Shown in pieces: positions 30,461 through 39,948 of a DNA stretch of 64,000 nucleotides. Numbering within the stretch: the first letter of the stretch is position 1; every line of letters starts with the position of its first letter. The notes beneath the pieces are model-generated. The model had not been told where the DNA came from, made no database searches, and saw nothing but the letters and a program-made list of their open reading frames with translations. Location: contig NZ_CP098023.1 in the NCBI RefSeq assembly GCF_030440425.1, positions 1,167,501-1,231,500 of the forward strand. The letters run 5' to 3'. This DNA comes from Microbulbifer sp. MI-G (lineage in GTDB: Bacteria > Pseudomonadota > Gammaproteobacteria > Pseudomonadales > Cellvibrionaceae). Both the position numbers and the translations under genes were made by a program.

Positions 30461-31681
30461 ATGCCGTCGTATCTGCAGTGGCTGCGTTTTTTCTGGCTGC
30501 CCGGGCTGATTCTGATACTGCCCTTCGCACACTATCTTCCCTGGCTGGATCTCGGACCTCTGTACAATAAACAGTTGCCATTTTTTCTGTTGGGCGCTGC
30601 GCTGGTACTCAGTGTTCTATACCGTTCCAGCCGGGTTGCACTCGCCGCCGGGCTTTTCTTGCTCTTGTATGCTGCCACCAGCCTTGGGCTTCTACCGGAG
30701 GGAGCGCAAGGATTGCCTCTGTATCTGGCGTTGATGGCACTCAACCTGATGCTGATTGCCTGTGCCCGGGATCGCGGTGCCCTGAGCCTTATTGCGCTTG
30801 CTTGGTTGTTAGTACTGATTGCGCAGGGAATGGCTCTCTTTTTATTACAGGAGTGTTGCGGCCCCCTTTCCCGTCAGTTTGTGCTGGAAAACCTGCCTGT
30901 CTGGGTATCTGAGGACAGGGATGCGTCTGTGATATTACCACTGCTGGTCTGTGTCGCGGCAGCTGTGGGCGCGTCTCTTTTGTTCATCCTGTTCCCCGGC
31001 CCCACAGTGGCGGGACTGTTTAGTTGTACCCTGCTTCTGGGCTACGGAATTTGGACCGGGTTGCCACTGGTGCCTATTGCATCTGCGGCCGGTTTGCTCC
31101 TGATCCTCTCTTTACTGGGAGCCGGATATGAATTTGCTTTTCGCGATGCGCTGACCGGGCTGTTGTCGCGTCGTGCCTTTTACTACCATATGCTGGCGCC
31201 GGGTCGCCACTACAGCCTGGCGATGATTGATATTGACCATTTTAAAAAGCTCAATGACCGGTTTGGCCACCAGACCGGAGACCAGGTGCTGCGCATGGTG
31301 GCAGGCCTGATCAACCGACACACCACCGGGCGGACATTCCGTTTTGGCGGTGAAGAGTTCGCGGTGGTGATACCCGGCCGGGACCGCATGGGCGCCGAAA
31401 AAGCATTGGGGCACTTGTGTGGGAAAATCGCTGCTTACCCCATGCGGTTACGAGCCGCTGGCCGCCTTCGGGATCGCATGATTCCAGGCCGAAGCGGCCA
31501 ACGGATCAAGGTCACGGTCAGTATTGGTCTGGCCCATCGCGAAAAATCCTTGAAGAAGCCAGATGCGGTCTTGAAAGCAGCAGATCTGGCCCTGTACAAG
31601 GCCAAGCGCAGCGGTCGCAATCGCCTGTGCGTTCACGTTGAGGCGAGAGATCAATCAACAAAGTGTAAAAGTGGCACTTAA
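30461..31681 (+). CDS. Membrane diguanylate cyclase (GGDEF)
   Basis: 406 residues. About seven hydrophobic segments fill residues 8-225 without a recognised sensor domain, then a GGDEF domain (about 230-395). The active motif is FGGEEF, preceded by AMIDIDHFKKLNDRFGHQTGD, so synthesis of cyclic di-GMP is likely. An insertion of about 15 residues rich in Arg (RLRAAGRLRDRMIPGRSGQR) separates GGEEF from the IKVTVSIGLA strand. TATAAT at 30425-30430 is a possible -10 box, with a poor -35 sequence. Confidence 0.88.
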   Translation: MPSYLQWLRFFWLPGLILILPFAHYLPWLDLGPLYNKQLPFFLLGAALVLSVLYRSSRVALAAGLFLLLYAATSLGLLPEGAQGLPLYLALMALNLMLIACARDRGALSLIALAWLLVLIAQGMALFLLQECCGPLSRQFVLENLPVWVSEDRDASVILPLLVCVAAAVGASLLFILFPGPTVAGLFSCTLLLGYGIWTGLPLVPIASAAGLLLILSLLGAGYEFAFRDALTGLLSRRAFYYHMLAPGRHYSLAMIDIDHFKKLNDRFGHQTGDQVLRMVAGLINRHTTGRTFRFGGEEFAVVIPGRDRMGAEKALGHLCGKIAAYPMRLRAAGRLRDRMIPGRSGQRIKVTVSIGLAHREKSLKKPDAVLKAADLALYKAKRSGRNRLCVHVEARDQSTKCKSGT

Positions 31682-31754
31682 TTTCTTGTTTGTATTGGTG
31701 AATACGCTGGCCCCCCCCGATACTGCAAAACAGGATAAAGCAGGGAGATTCGAC

Positions 31755-32378
31755 GTGCGATTACTCAGTCACACAATCGGAATCCTCACCAATCCGGAAA
31801 AGGCCTGGAAAGCCATCCGAGCGGATCGACATTCATTCTTTCTGGTATTCGTGACCCATGTACCCTTCCTCGCCCTGATACCTACGGTTGCCGGTTATTT
31901 CGGTGTCACCCGAGTGGGATTCCAGGTGGGAGGGCACTTGGCCAGACTGACGCCGGAGAGCGCTGCAGTATTGTCTGTGGTCACCTATTTTGCCCTGCTG
32001 GCCGGGGTTTATTGTCTGGGAGAGTTTATTAATTGGATGGCCAGATCCTATGGTGTTGAAGGGGATGAGCCCACCCGGCACTATGAAGGGACGGCACTTG
32101 CGGTATTTATCACAACGCCAATTTTTTTCGCCAGTATTGTGGTGCTTTACCCGCACCCGTGGCTGACTATGGCTGCAGTGGGCATCGCCGGTGTCTATTC
32201 CATCTACCTGGTTTTTGCCGGGATTCCGATTTTGATGAATATGAATAAGGAGCGGGCCTTCCTCTACGCCTGTGCCGTGCTGACTGTGGCCCTGGTCATG
32301 ATGGTGACCGTGCTGATCACTTCGGTAATTTTATGGAGCATAGGTATTGGTCCTGTTTACCAGCATCATACCCCGTGA
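31755..32378 (+). CDS. Yip1-family membrane protein
   Basis: 207 residues from GTG 31755, with GGGAG seven bases upstream; an open frame reaches further back to 31638 inside the GGDEF gene, but the coding there looks spurious. The protein starts VRLLSHTIGILTNPEKAWKAI, the usual entry of bacterial Yip1 proteins, and has five hydrophobic segments. Function unknown. A run of eight C at 31711-31718 lies in the gap before it. Confidence 0.75.
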   Translation: MRLLSHTIGILTNPEKAWKAIRADRHSFFLVFVTHVPFLALIPTVAGYFGVTRVGFQVGGHLARLTPESAAVLSVVTYFALLAGVYCLGEFINWMARSYGVEGDEPTRHYEGTALAVFITTPIFFASIVVLYPHPWLTMAAVGIAGVYSIYLVFAGIPILMNMNKERAFLYACAVLTVALVMMVTVLITSVILWSIGIGPVYQHHTP

Positions 32379-32410
32379 CGGGAAAACCAGTTGGGCATAT
32401 GCCGGTTTGT

Positions 32411-34330
32411 TTATCGGGAAGAGGCTCTCTCCGGGTTGCTAGACAACAGTGGAGGAATTGGACAGTCCAGGCTGTCGGCTACCGCACGCAGCAGCTCAAT
32501 CTCCTCGGCTTTAACCACCCCGTTATGGTTCAGGGTACACACCATCGCCTTGAGCAGCGTAGGCTTTTCCAGCGGCTTCATTTGCCCCGCAATAGCGATG
32601 GCCTTATCCAGGCGTGGTAGATTGATGTCCTTTTTGCTTGGCAGTGGCGTAACTTCCAGCGCCATTGCCTTGAGCCCTTGTTCGTAGGCGCGTTTCGCCG
32701 GTAAATACTGATTGTTGCCAGAATGGGCAATGGCCGCGAGAAGAAAGCGGGCCGCATCCTGACTGGCTCCCTTTTTCCTGGAGCGGCGCTGTAGGTCGGG
32801 GGTATCCTCCAGGGCGTGTACCAGCACCCGATACAGTGCCCATTCCCAGACTTCGATTTTTCCGTCACTGTGCAGCAGTTTGATCAGATTTCTCTTGAAA
32901 ATTTGATATTGCTGAGGAACCAAAGCCCTCAGGGCAGGGACGCAGAGGTCCAGCAGCGCCAGGCGCACCGTATTGGGCAGGGGCTGCAGTTGTGGTTCCA
33001 GTTGTTGCATTTCTCGCACAACAGCGGGGTGGGCGATTTTTTTCAGCAGCTGACGTTGAGCCTGCTGTTCGTCAGCATCCTCGTGTAGCAACAGGAGGTA
33101 GACCAGAGCCCGCGCAGCAAAAGGGTCGTGGGCTGCCTGCTGGATACCGGCGGAAATGGTCTGCAGCAGCCGCTGGCCGAACTGCACCTGCTGTTGGTTA
33201 GGGTTGGCAATACTGTTGTTCACGGCCTCCAAGGTGACCTGAAACGGTGCCGATTGAACATTGCCCGATCGCTGTGCGGGGTTTGGTGTGGGTGTGAGTG
33301 ATGATAAAGCGGCACTACCTGTACTTGAATTGGTGTAAAGGCCGTTCCAGTCGGGATCGAGGCGCAAGATACGATCTACCAGCGGTGGATGGGTGGCGAA
33401 GAGGGTGAACAGCGAAGGCTTCATACCGCTGGCAAAAAACAAATGGCTGTACTCGGCTGCCTTGCCATTACTCAGTGCAGAGCCGGCGCTGGACCCACCG
33501 ATTTTTTTCAGGGCGCTGGCAAGGCCGGAATTGTCGCGGGTAAATTGCACCGCCGAGGCATCTGCGAGGAATTCCCGCTGGCGGCTGAGTGCGGATTTGA
33601 TCAGGTTCCCCAAAAAGGTTCCGGTATAACCCGCGATCATCAGAGTGGCACCGAACCCAGCCAGGACGGCGCGACCGCGATTGCCTCTACTGCTGGGGTA
33701 AATGCCGCGTACAAGCCAAAAACCGAGCAAACCAATGACCAGAATACCGTTCAAAAGGCCCACGATACGGATATTCAGACGCATATCACCGTTGAGAATA
33801 TGGCTGAACTCGTGTGCAGCAACGCCCTGTAGTTCATCCCGGTTGAGTTTTTCTATACAGCCGCGGGTGAGGCCGATCACCGCGTCTGTGGGGTTATAAC
33901 CTGCGGCAAAGGCGTTAATGGCATCCTCTTCGATCAGATAGACATCCGGCACCGGAGTGCCCGAGGCAATGGCCATCTCCTCCACCACATTCAGGGCGCG
34001 TCGTTCACAGGCATTTTGTGGAGCAATATTGAGCTTGCGACCACCCAGTGATTCCGCCACCGCACTGCCGCCGGCACTGAGTTGGCGCAGCTTGTACAGG
34101 CTGCCGAGGGCCACAATGGCAGCAATGGTCAGGGCGATGCCAAGAATGGTCTGCCACCCCAGCACCTGTTCGATATCTGCCAGTGAGAAAGCCTGGCCGC
34201 GGGACAGTGATACCGCCGCCGCGGTGGCGAGTGTGGTAAGGCCGACCAGCAGGGCCACTGCCAGGGTGAATAATCCAACCAGCAAGCCACTGTTACGCCT
34301 GGCGCGATTTTGGTACTCGAAGAAGTTCAT
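32411..34330 (-). CDS. M48 metalloprotease with long C-terminal domain
   Basis: 639 residues. Two N-terminal membrane helices (about 15-38 and 60-78) precede an HtpX-like M48 domain with the zinc motif HEFSH (173-177) and the third-ligand region REFLADASAVQFTR; two more helices lie at about 190-245. About 300 residues of helical, Leu/Gln-rich C-terminal sequence from about 340 on have no match I recognise; they resemble the tail of other LemA-linked M48 proteins. LemA is encoded directly upstream, three bases away, so the two are an operon. Confidence 0.88.
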   Translation of the reverse strand: MNFFEYQNRARRNSGLLVGLFTLAVALLVGLTTLATAAAVSLSRGQAFSLADIEQVLGWQTILGIALTIAAIVALGSLYKLRQLSAGGSAVAESLGGRKLNIAPQNACERRALNVVEEMAIASGTPVPDVYLIEEDAINAFAAGYNPTDAVIGLTRGCIEKLNRDELQGVAAHEFSHILNGDMRLNIRIVGLLNGILVIGLLGFWLVRGIYPSSRGNRGRAVLAGFGATLMIAGYTGTFLGNLIKSALSRQREFLADASAVQFTRDNSGLASALKKIGGSSAGSALSNGKAAEYSHLFFASGMKPSLFTLFATHPPLVDRILRLDPDWNGLYTNSSTGSAALSSLTPTPNPAQRSGNVQSAPFQVTLEAVNNSIANPNQQQVQFGQRLLQTISAGIQQAAHDPFAARALVYLLLLHEDADEQQAQRQLLKKIAHPAVVREMQQLEPQLQPLPNTVRLALLDLCVPALRALVPQQYQIFKRNLIKLLHSDGKIEVWEWALYRVLVHALEDTPDLQRRSRKKGASQDAARFLLAAIAHSGNNQYLPAKRAYEQGLKAMALEVTPLPSKKDINLPRLDKAIAIAGQMKPLEKPTLLKAMVCTLNHNGVVKAEEIELLRAVADSLDCPIPPLLSSNPERASSR

Positions 34331-34333
34331 TGC

Positions 34334-34930
34334 TCAAAATTCAATGCGGGGCGCTGTCTGAATGACCTCGGTATCGGCAAATTCCAACAGGCGGCCGTCG
34401 GCGCGATGGCCAAAGAATGCGGCCAGCAAAACCGGGGGAAAGTGCTGCTTGTAGATGTTGTAACTGGTTACGCAATCGTTGAAAGCCTGGCGGGCGAACG
34501 CAACCTTGTTTTCGGTACTGCCCAGTTCCTCGGTAAGCGCCATCATATTGTGGTTGGCTTTCAGATCGGGGTAGGCCTCCATGACTGCGCTGAAACGCCC
34601 CAGGGCGTCAGTCAGGGTGCTCTCGGCTCGGCCAAGGTTGTCGATGGCACTGGCACTCGACGGGTTGGACGCCGCTGTTTTGAGATCATTGATGGCAGAA
34701 TTGCGTGCGCTGGTTACGGCGTCGAGAGTTTCCCGCTCATGTTTCAGATAACCTCTGGCGGTTTCCACAAGGTTGGGAATCAGGTCGTGGCGCCGTTTCA
34801 GTTGTACCTCAATCTGGGCAAAGGCGTTCTCATTGCGGTTTTTGAGGGAAACCAGCCTGTTGTAGATGCCGACAATATAAAACAACAGTGCGGCAGCGAT
34901 GACCAGCGTGATGAAGCCTGTTATTTCCAT
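34334..34930 (-). CDS. lemA: LemA family protein
   Basis: 198 residues from ATG 34930; ATG 34945 is also possible. An N-terminal membrane helix (ITLVIAAALLFYIVGIYN) precedes the LemA helical bundle, with NRNENAFAQIEVQLKRRHDLIPNLVE. LemA proteins of this group occur beside M48 proteases, and a role in membrane protein quality control is suspected but not shown. Divergent from the thiolase gene. Confidence 0.92.
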   Translation of the reverse strand: MEITGFITLVIAAALLFYIVGIYNRLVSLKNRNENAFAQIEVQLKRRHDLIPNLVETARGYLKHERETLDAVTSARNSAINDLKTAASNPSSASAIDNLGRAESTLTDALGRFSAVMEAYPDLKANHNMMALTEELGSTENKVAFARQAFNDCVTSYNIYKQHFPPVLLAAFFGHRADGRLLEFADTEVIQTAPRIEF

Positions 34931-35114
34931 GGGCCCTACCACCATTTTTCTTCTCTGTATGGCGCCGATAATAGCATGCCCCTCAGCTTCGGGCAGGGAG
35001 GGTTGTTGCCCACTTTCTGGCAAAGCAGCCCACTGCTTCGGCTATAATGCCGCGACATTAGCAACCCGTGCCGCCACAAACAGGGGTGTCGGCACAGAAT
35101 GTGGAGCAGACAGA

Positions 35115-36305
35115 ATGAGTGACATAACTTCAGACCCCGTAGTGATCGCCGGGATGGCGCGCACACCAATGGGCACCATGCAAGGTAGCCTGTCGGCACT
35201 GAGTGCCCCGCAATTGGGTGCAGCTGCCATTCGCGCAGCCCTCGAGGATGCAGGTGTGGCGCCCGCGGATGTGGATGAGGTTCTGATGGGTTGCGTGCTT
35301 CCGGCGGGTGTCGGGCAGGCGCCGGCGCGCCAGGCTTCGTTGGGCGCGGGAATTCCTGACAGCACGCCCTGTACCACCGTCAATAAGGTCTGTGGTTCCG
35401 GTATGAAGACCGTGATGATGGCGCGAGATGCCTTACTGCTGGGTGAGGGCAAGGTCATTGTTGCCGGTGGTATGGAAAGCATGAGCAATGCACCCTATCT
35501 GCTGGCAAAGGCCCGCGCCGGCATGCGCCTGGGGCACGGAGAAGTGAAGGACTCCATGTTTCTCGACGGCCTGGAAAATGCCGAGGATGGGAAGCTGATG
35601 GGCACCTTCGCCGAGAGTACCGCCGACAAGTACGGTTTTACCCGTGAGGAGCAGGATGCCTTTGCCATGGAATCCCTGGCGCGCGCCCAGGCGGCGATAG
35701 AAAAGGGGGACTTCACTCGTGAAATTGCCCCTGTGACGATTACCACGCGCCGTACGGAGGTGAAGGTGGGCGTGGATGAAGCTCCAGGCAGTGCCCGTCC
35801 CGACAAGATTCCCCAATTGAAGCCCGCTTTTCGCAAAGATGGCACAGTCACAGCAGCCAACGCCAGCTCTATCTCCGATGGCGCTGCGGCCCTGGTACTG
35901 ATGCGCAGGAGTGAAGCGGACAGGCGTGGTCTCAAGGTACTGGCGATTTTGAAAGGCCAGGCCCAGTTTGCCCGCGAGCCGGAGTGGTTTACCACCGCCC
36001 CTGTGGGCGCTCTGCACAAACTGCTGGAAAACACGGGCTGGTCAGCAGTCGATGTTGACCTGTTTGAGATCAATGAGGCTTTTGCGGTGGTGACCATGGC
36101 GGCCATGCGGGAATTGGACCTGCCCTGGGAAAAGGTCAACGTGAATGGTGGTGCCTGCGCCCTGGGCCATCCACTGGGTGCCAGCGGTGCCCGTATCCTG
36201 ATCACCCTCTTGGCAGCAATGGAAAAGCGCGATGCCAAGAAGGGCATTGCCAGCCTGTGCATCGGCGGCGGCGAGGCCACCGCAGTGGCCATTGAGCGGG
36301 TCTAA
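35115..36305 (+). CDS. Acetyl-CoA acetyltransferase (thiolase)
   Basis: 396 residues from ATG 35115, with GGAG upstream. The nucleophilic Cys is in NKVCGSGMKTVMMA (about residue 90), the His in INEAFAV and GGACALGHPLGASGARI regions, and the second Cys in CIGGGEA. Biosynthetic-type thiolase condensing or cleaving acetyl-CoA units; an atoB/phaA-like role is likely but there are no pathway partners nearby. TATAAT at 35043-35048 is a possible -10 box. A perfect hairpin follows the gene. Confidence 0.93.
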   Translation: MSDITSDPVVIAGMARTPMGTMQGSLSALSAPQLGAAAIRAALEDAGVAPADVDEVLMGCVLPAGVGQAPARQASLGAGIPDSTPCTTVNKVCGSGMKTVMMARDALLLGEGKVIVAGGMESMSNAPYLLAKARAGMRLGHGEVKDSMFLDGLENAEDGKLMGTFAESTADKYGFTREEQDAFAMESLARAQAAIEKGDFTREIAPVTITTRRTEVKVGVDEAPGSARPDKIPQLKPAFRKDGTVTAANASSISDGAAALVLMRRSEADRRGLKVLAILKGQAQFAREPEWFTTAPVGALHKLLENTGWSAVDVDLFEINEAFAVVTMAAMRELDLPWEKVNVNGGACALGHPLGASGARILITLLAAMEKRDAKKGIASLCIGGGEATAVAIERV

Positions 36306-36329
36306 TCTGCACCGCTGATGCTATCTTGC

Positions 36330-36364
36330 CGATCAAAACGGAAGCTGGGGCTTCCGTTTTGATC
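36330..36364. terminator. Terminator-like perfect hairpin after the thiolase gene
   Basis: A 14-base arm (36331-36344) pairs perfectly with 36351-36364 around a CTGGGG loop. Arms contain AAAAC and GTTTT, so the structure can act in both directions, between the thiolase and the convergent dolP gene. Confidence 0.75.
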
Positions 36365-36412
36365 CGATGCCAATACCCGGTGAATTTTTTTCTGTCCGGG
36401 ACCGATGCGGAG

Positions 36413-37003
36413 CTAGTTGATGTACTCTACCGCTTTCACCACTTTTTGCACCCCACCGATCGAACGGGTCACATCTGCCGCGCGCTCGGCTTCCGCCTGG
36501 GTCAACAGTCCCATCAGGTAAACCACCCCATTTTCTGTAACCACCTTGATGCGCCCGCTGTCAATTTCCTTATTGGTGAGCAGGTTGGTTTTCACTTTGG
36601 TCGTTAACCAGGCATCGTTGGTGGTGGCGAGCAGGCTGACTTTGCCGCGGACCTGGGTTTCATTGTACACCTGGCGCACATTCTGTACCTGCCCCGCAGT
36701 ACGCCCAGCGAGCAGGCGCAACTCCTGATCGGGAATTTGCCCGGTAAGTAGTACCACCCCATTGAAAGAAGTGACACCAATATCTGCGGCTTTCAGGTCC
36801 GGATGTGCCTTATTGATATTCACCTTGACGATCGTCTCGATTCTCTGGTCATCAATATAGGTGCCCAGTGAGCGCTTGCCGGGGTCCTGTTGGATAGGGC
36901 CGTCATGTGTGGCCTCCAGCACGGTACTGCACCCGGCAAGTAGAAAAAGTGCAGAAACCATCACTAAAAGGCGTTTTTGCAAGGATCGCTGTCTATTTTT
37001 CAT
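36413..37003 (-). CDS. dolP: DolP-type BON-domain lipoprotein
   Basis: 196 residues. A lipoprotein signal with LLAGC box (Cys25) is followed by two BON domains (about 50-118 and 125-196; VTSFNGVVLLTGQ and VTENGVVYLMGLL). DolP is an outer-membrane lipoprotein that binds anionic phospholipid at division sites and supports BAM. It lies three bases downstream of diaA, in the conserved yraN-diaA-dolP order. Confidence 0.92.
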   Translation of the reverse strand: MKNRQRSLQKRLLVMVSALFLLAGCSTVLEATHDGPIQQDPGKRSLGTYIDDQRIETIVKVNINKAHPDLKAADIGVTSFNGVVLLTGQIPDQELRLLAGRTAGQVQNVRQVYNETQVRGKVSLLATTNDAWLTTKVKTNLLTNKEIDSGRIKVVTENGVVYLMGLLTQAEAERAADVTRSIGGVQKVVKAVEYIN

Positions 37004-37006
37004 GGT

Positions 37007-37642
37007 TTAGTCCTCATAGCCACCGAACAGGCTGCTGTCGATTAAGTCGGAGAGGCAAAATATCGTCAGCAGGTGTACTTGATGTACCTCAGCCGAGACC
37101 TCAGAAGGCACGCGCAGTTCAATATCGTGTGTATTCAACAGGCTTGCGCAGTCGCCACCATCACCACCGGTAAGGGCCAGTATACCCATATCGCGGTCCT
37201 GCGCAGCGCGCATGGCCTGTACCAGGTTGGGATCGCGGCCGTGGCTGGTGATAATGACGAGCAGGTCACCTGGCTGGCCCAGGGCACGCACGGGGCGGGC
37301 AAAGGTATCGGCAGGGCCATGGTTTTCCGCGACAGCACCCATAGAGACTCCATCGCTGTTCAGGGCCATTGCCGGTAGGCCGGGGCGTTCGCGCTGGAAG
37401 CCCCCGGTAAGCTGCGAACTGAAACTCTGCGCAAGGGCACCGCTGACACCATTGCCACAGAGCAGCACTTTGCTCTCAGCCAGCAGTGTGTGTACTACCA
37501 TCTGGCTGGCTTCCGCGATCAGCGGTGCCAGTATTTCACCGGCGTTCATGGTGGCTTCCAGGCTGTGGTGAAAAAGGGTTACGACTCGCTGTTCCATTGT
37601 GTCCTTAATTCGGGCGAAGTGTTGTTCGCCACTTTCTGTCAC
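37007..37642 (-). CDS. diaA: SIS-domain DnaA-binding protein DiaA
   Basis: 211 residues with a SIS domain (LLCGNGVSGALAQSFSSQLTGGF, ITSHGRDPNLVQAM, ALTGGDGG). E. coli DiaA is a tetramer that stimulates DnaA loading at oriC; the fold is shared with GmhA phosphoheptose isomerase. The position between yraN and dolP favours DiaA. A start at ATG 37597 would also be possible. Confidence 0.88.
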   Translation of the reverse strand: MTESGEQHFARIKDTMEQRVVTLFHHSLEATMNAGEILAPLIAEASQMVVHTLLAESKVLLCGNGVSGALAQSFSSQLTGGFQRERPGLPAMALNSDGVSMGAVAENHGPADTFARPVRALGQPGDLLVIITSHGRDPNLVQAMRAAQDRDMGILALTGGDGGDCASLLNTHDIELRVPSEVSAEVHQVHLLTIFCLSDLIDSSLFGGYED

Positions 37643-37660
37643 GGTAACTCTCGGTGCTGC

Positions 37661-37981
37661 TCAGGCTTCAAAGGCATTCTTGATCCACTGGATGTTTTGC
37701 GCATTGCCGTCTATGGCAAGGACATCAAAGCGACAGGGACAGTCCAGTTTGTGTTCTTGTAGAAAGCCGCAGGCGGTGGCAAGCAGCTTCTGCTGCTTGC
37801 GCGCATCCACGCTGGCACCCGCACCACCGAAGTGATCACTGCGGCGAAAGCGGACTTCTACAAACACTACAGTATCACTGTCCCGGGCGATAAGGTCTAT
37901 TTCTCCGAAGCGGCTGCGGTAGTTGCGCTCGATGACAGCCAATCCCGCGCGCTGCAAGTAGCGTGTGGCTTTGTCTTCCAT
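37661..37981 (-). CDS. yraN: UPF0102 YraN endonuclease-like protein
   Basis: 106 residues. The restriction-like core RSRFGEIDLIARDSDTVVFVEVRFRR holds the nuclease-type E-x-D and E-V-x residues. The ATG at 37981 starts a few residues inside the conserved N-terminus: the codons before it (reading TSDTVGTR) continue the family pattern, yet no ATG, GTG or TTG lies between this ATG and the end of lpoA. The true start may be a rare codon such as ATT. Function unknown. Confidence 0.87.
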   Translation of the reverse strand: MEDKATRYLQRAGLAVIERNYRSRFGEIDLIARDSDTVVFVEVRFRRSDHFGGAGASVDARKQQKLLATACGFLQEHKLDCPCRFDVLAIDGNAQNIQWIKNAFEA

Positions 37982-38031
37982 CCGTGTGCCGACAGTGTCA
38001 CTGGTGTGCTTACAAATTTCGCTGTCCTCGT

Positions 38032-39909
38032 CTATTGGCCGCTTTCCCGCAATGCGGGAAGCGATTCCACAGTGGTAATCGGCACCGGCACTCCCTTTTC
38101 AACCTGCGCCCAGGTCTGCTCGCGCAGGATACGGCCATCTGCGCTCAGGCTGAGGGCGCCGGTGAGGCCATACAGCTTGTACCGGGGAAACTGGCGCAGT
38201 AGGGGGAGGCGTGGGTAGAGGCGGAAAGCATCGGCGCCAAGGGCGTAGAGGCGGGCAAAGGCCGGTGCCGGATCAGTCTGCAGTTCGATATCCCGCTTGG
38301 TCTGGTTGTTTTCAAACAGCCAGGGCAGAGCGGTAAAGCGAATGCCGTTGATGTCTCTATCGGGGTGGTTGTTGCCCACAAACACCTGGGAGGTGGCATA
38401 CACCGGCAGATCCCCAGCGTAATAGTAAGTCAGCATGGGGTTGATCTGGCGCGCCTGTTGGGGGAGCGCCGCCAGAAATACCATGTCCACATCGTCGCGG
38501 CGGCGTGGAGTGAATGCCAGAGGTGCAGACAGGCGGCCTTGCAGTGCTTTCTTGCGCGCCTCACTGGCGGGGATTAATAGGGCATCACTGACCAGGTTGG
38601 AGAATTTGCTGTTGGGGGAGAACGTTTTACTGACGGCGACAGTTCCGCCGAGTTGCTGCCACTCTTCCTGAAAGGCCTGCGCACCGCGCTGCCCCCAGCT
38701 GCTGTCTGCCGCGAGTACCATCGCCTGGCGGTGCCCTTGGTGATAGGTGTGTCGGGCGATTTGGCGTGCCTCGTCCTCCACAGCCAAGCCGAACTGTACC
38801 AGGTCTTCGCTGATGCGCCCCCGATCGCCATAGTTCAGGGCCAGGGTGGGTACCGGCAGCTTCTCTGTGGCCAGCAGGTTGGCTACCTTACTTTTGTCCA
38901 GGGGGCCGATAATCACTTTGGCTCCGGCGTTCACGGCGTTCTGGTAGATTTCTTCGAAAGGCTGCTCACTTCCGGTGTCGTACACCATTACGCTGGGGGT
39001 AGCAGCACCGGCATTCAGAGCGGTGTAGTGTGCCGCCATAAAGCCGTCCCGGATAGCGCGCCCGGCGCTGCCGAGGGGGCCTGAGAGCGGAAGCAGCAAA
39101 GCAATGCTGTCCACTCGCTGGCCTGCCAGGCGCTCCAGCAGCTGCAGGGCTTCTGGGGGGTGGATACTCGCAGGATGTGTCGGCCAGCGTTCGCGCCAAC
39201 GCTTGAGGGCAACCAGTTGTGAACTGATGTCGGTCTGGGTATCGCGGCCCAACAGAGCGAGCTGGTACCAGCCGCGCATCTGGGGATCGCTGCTACCAGC
39301 GGCGCGCGTCTGCAGTTCGCTGGAGGGCAGTTGAGTCAGTAGCTGCCAAAGGCCGTTGTTGTTCTGCGTGATTGCCTCGTCGGTTTGCGCCAGAAAAGCA
39401 ATCTCCCTGCGCTCAATGATGGCGTTGTCCAGATTGCCCAAAAGACCCCACAGGTCTGCGCGCAAGCTGCGTAGGGGCAGTGCCGTCGATTGCGGCAATC
39501 GGGGCCAAACTGTGTCCAGGCGCGGCGAGGTTGCCAGTGTGAGAGCCTCAAAGAAATCGTCACTGTCGACGAGCAGATTGCCGTAAACCTGTGCATAGCT
39601 GGCATAGAGAGTGTCATCCAGTTGCGCGGGAATAATGCCGACCACAGCTTCCCTGGCTGTCTCATTATCCCCCAACTCGCGTAGAATGGCGGCCGCTTGC
39701 AGGCGCTGCTGGTCCCTTGCGGGAGCGGGCAATGCCTCCGCACTGTGCAACAGATGCACGGCATCATTGTGGCTGATTGAGTGGCTCGGGGGGTAGGACG
39801 GCCGGTATACCCCCGATCGCGGGGCTGGGGTCTGGCAAGCAGCCAGCACCAGTGCGACAGCTGCCATACTGGCGATCACAGTAGAGGTGCGCCTGGAAGA
39901 GGCGGACAT
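38032..39909 (-). CDS. lpoA: LpoA activator of penicillin-binding protein PBP1a
   Basis: 625 residues from ATG 39909, with GGGAGA six bases upstream. A lipoprotein signal with LAAC box (Cys25 or so) leads to a TPR-like N-terminal domain and a C-terminal domain with a periplasmic-binding-protein fold (VDSIALLLPLSGPLGSAGRAIRDGF). LpoA reaches from the outer membrane through the peptidoglycan and stimulates PBP1a. Divergent from rsmI with 39 bases between them, as in many gammaproteobacteria. Confidence 0.93.
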   Translation of the reverse strand: MSASSRRTSTVIASMAAVALVLAACQTPAPRSGVYRPSYPPSHSISHNDAVHLLHSAEALPAPARDQQRLQAAAILRELGDNETAREAVVGIIPAQLDDTLYASYAQVYGNLLVDSDDFFEALTLATSPRLDTVWPRLPQSTALPLRSLRADLWGLLGNLDNAIIERREIAFLAQTDEAITQNNNGLWQLLTQLPSSELQTRAAGSSDPQMRGWYQLALLGRDTQTDISSQLVALKRWRERWPTHPASIHPPEALQLLERLAGQRVDSIALLLPLSGPLGSAGRAIRDGFMAAHYTALNAGAATPSVMVYDTGSEQPFEEIYQNAVNAGAKVIIGPLDKSKVANLLATEKLPVPTLALNYGDRGRISEDLVQFGLAVEDEARQIARHTYHQGHRQAMVLAADSSWGQRGAQAFQEEWQQLGGTVAVSKTFSPNSKFSNLVSDALLIPASEARKKALQGRLSAPLAFTPRRRDDVDMVFLAALPQQARQINPMLTYYYAGDLPVYATSQVFVGNNHPDRDINGIRFTALPWLFENNQTKRDIELQTDPAPAFARLYALGADAFRLYPRLPLLRQFPRYKLYGLTGALSLSADGRILREQTWAQVEKGVPVPITTVESLPALRESGQ

Positions 39910-39948
39910 AATCTTCTCCCGCAATAATGATATTTGGAGTGAACACCT

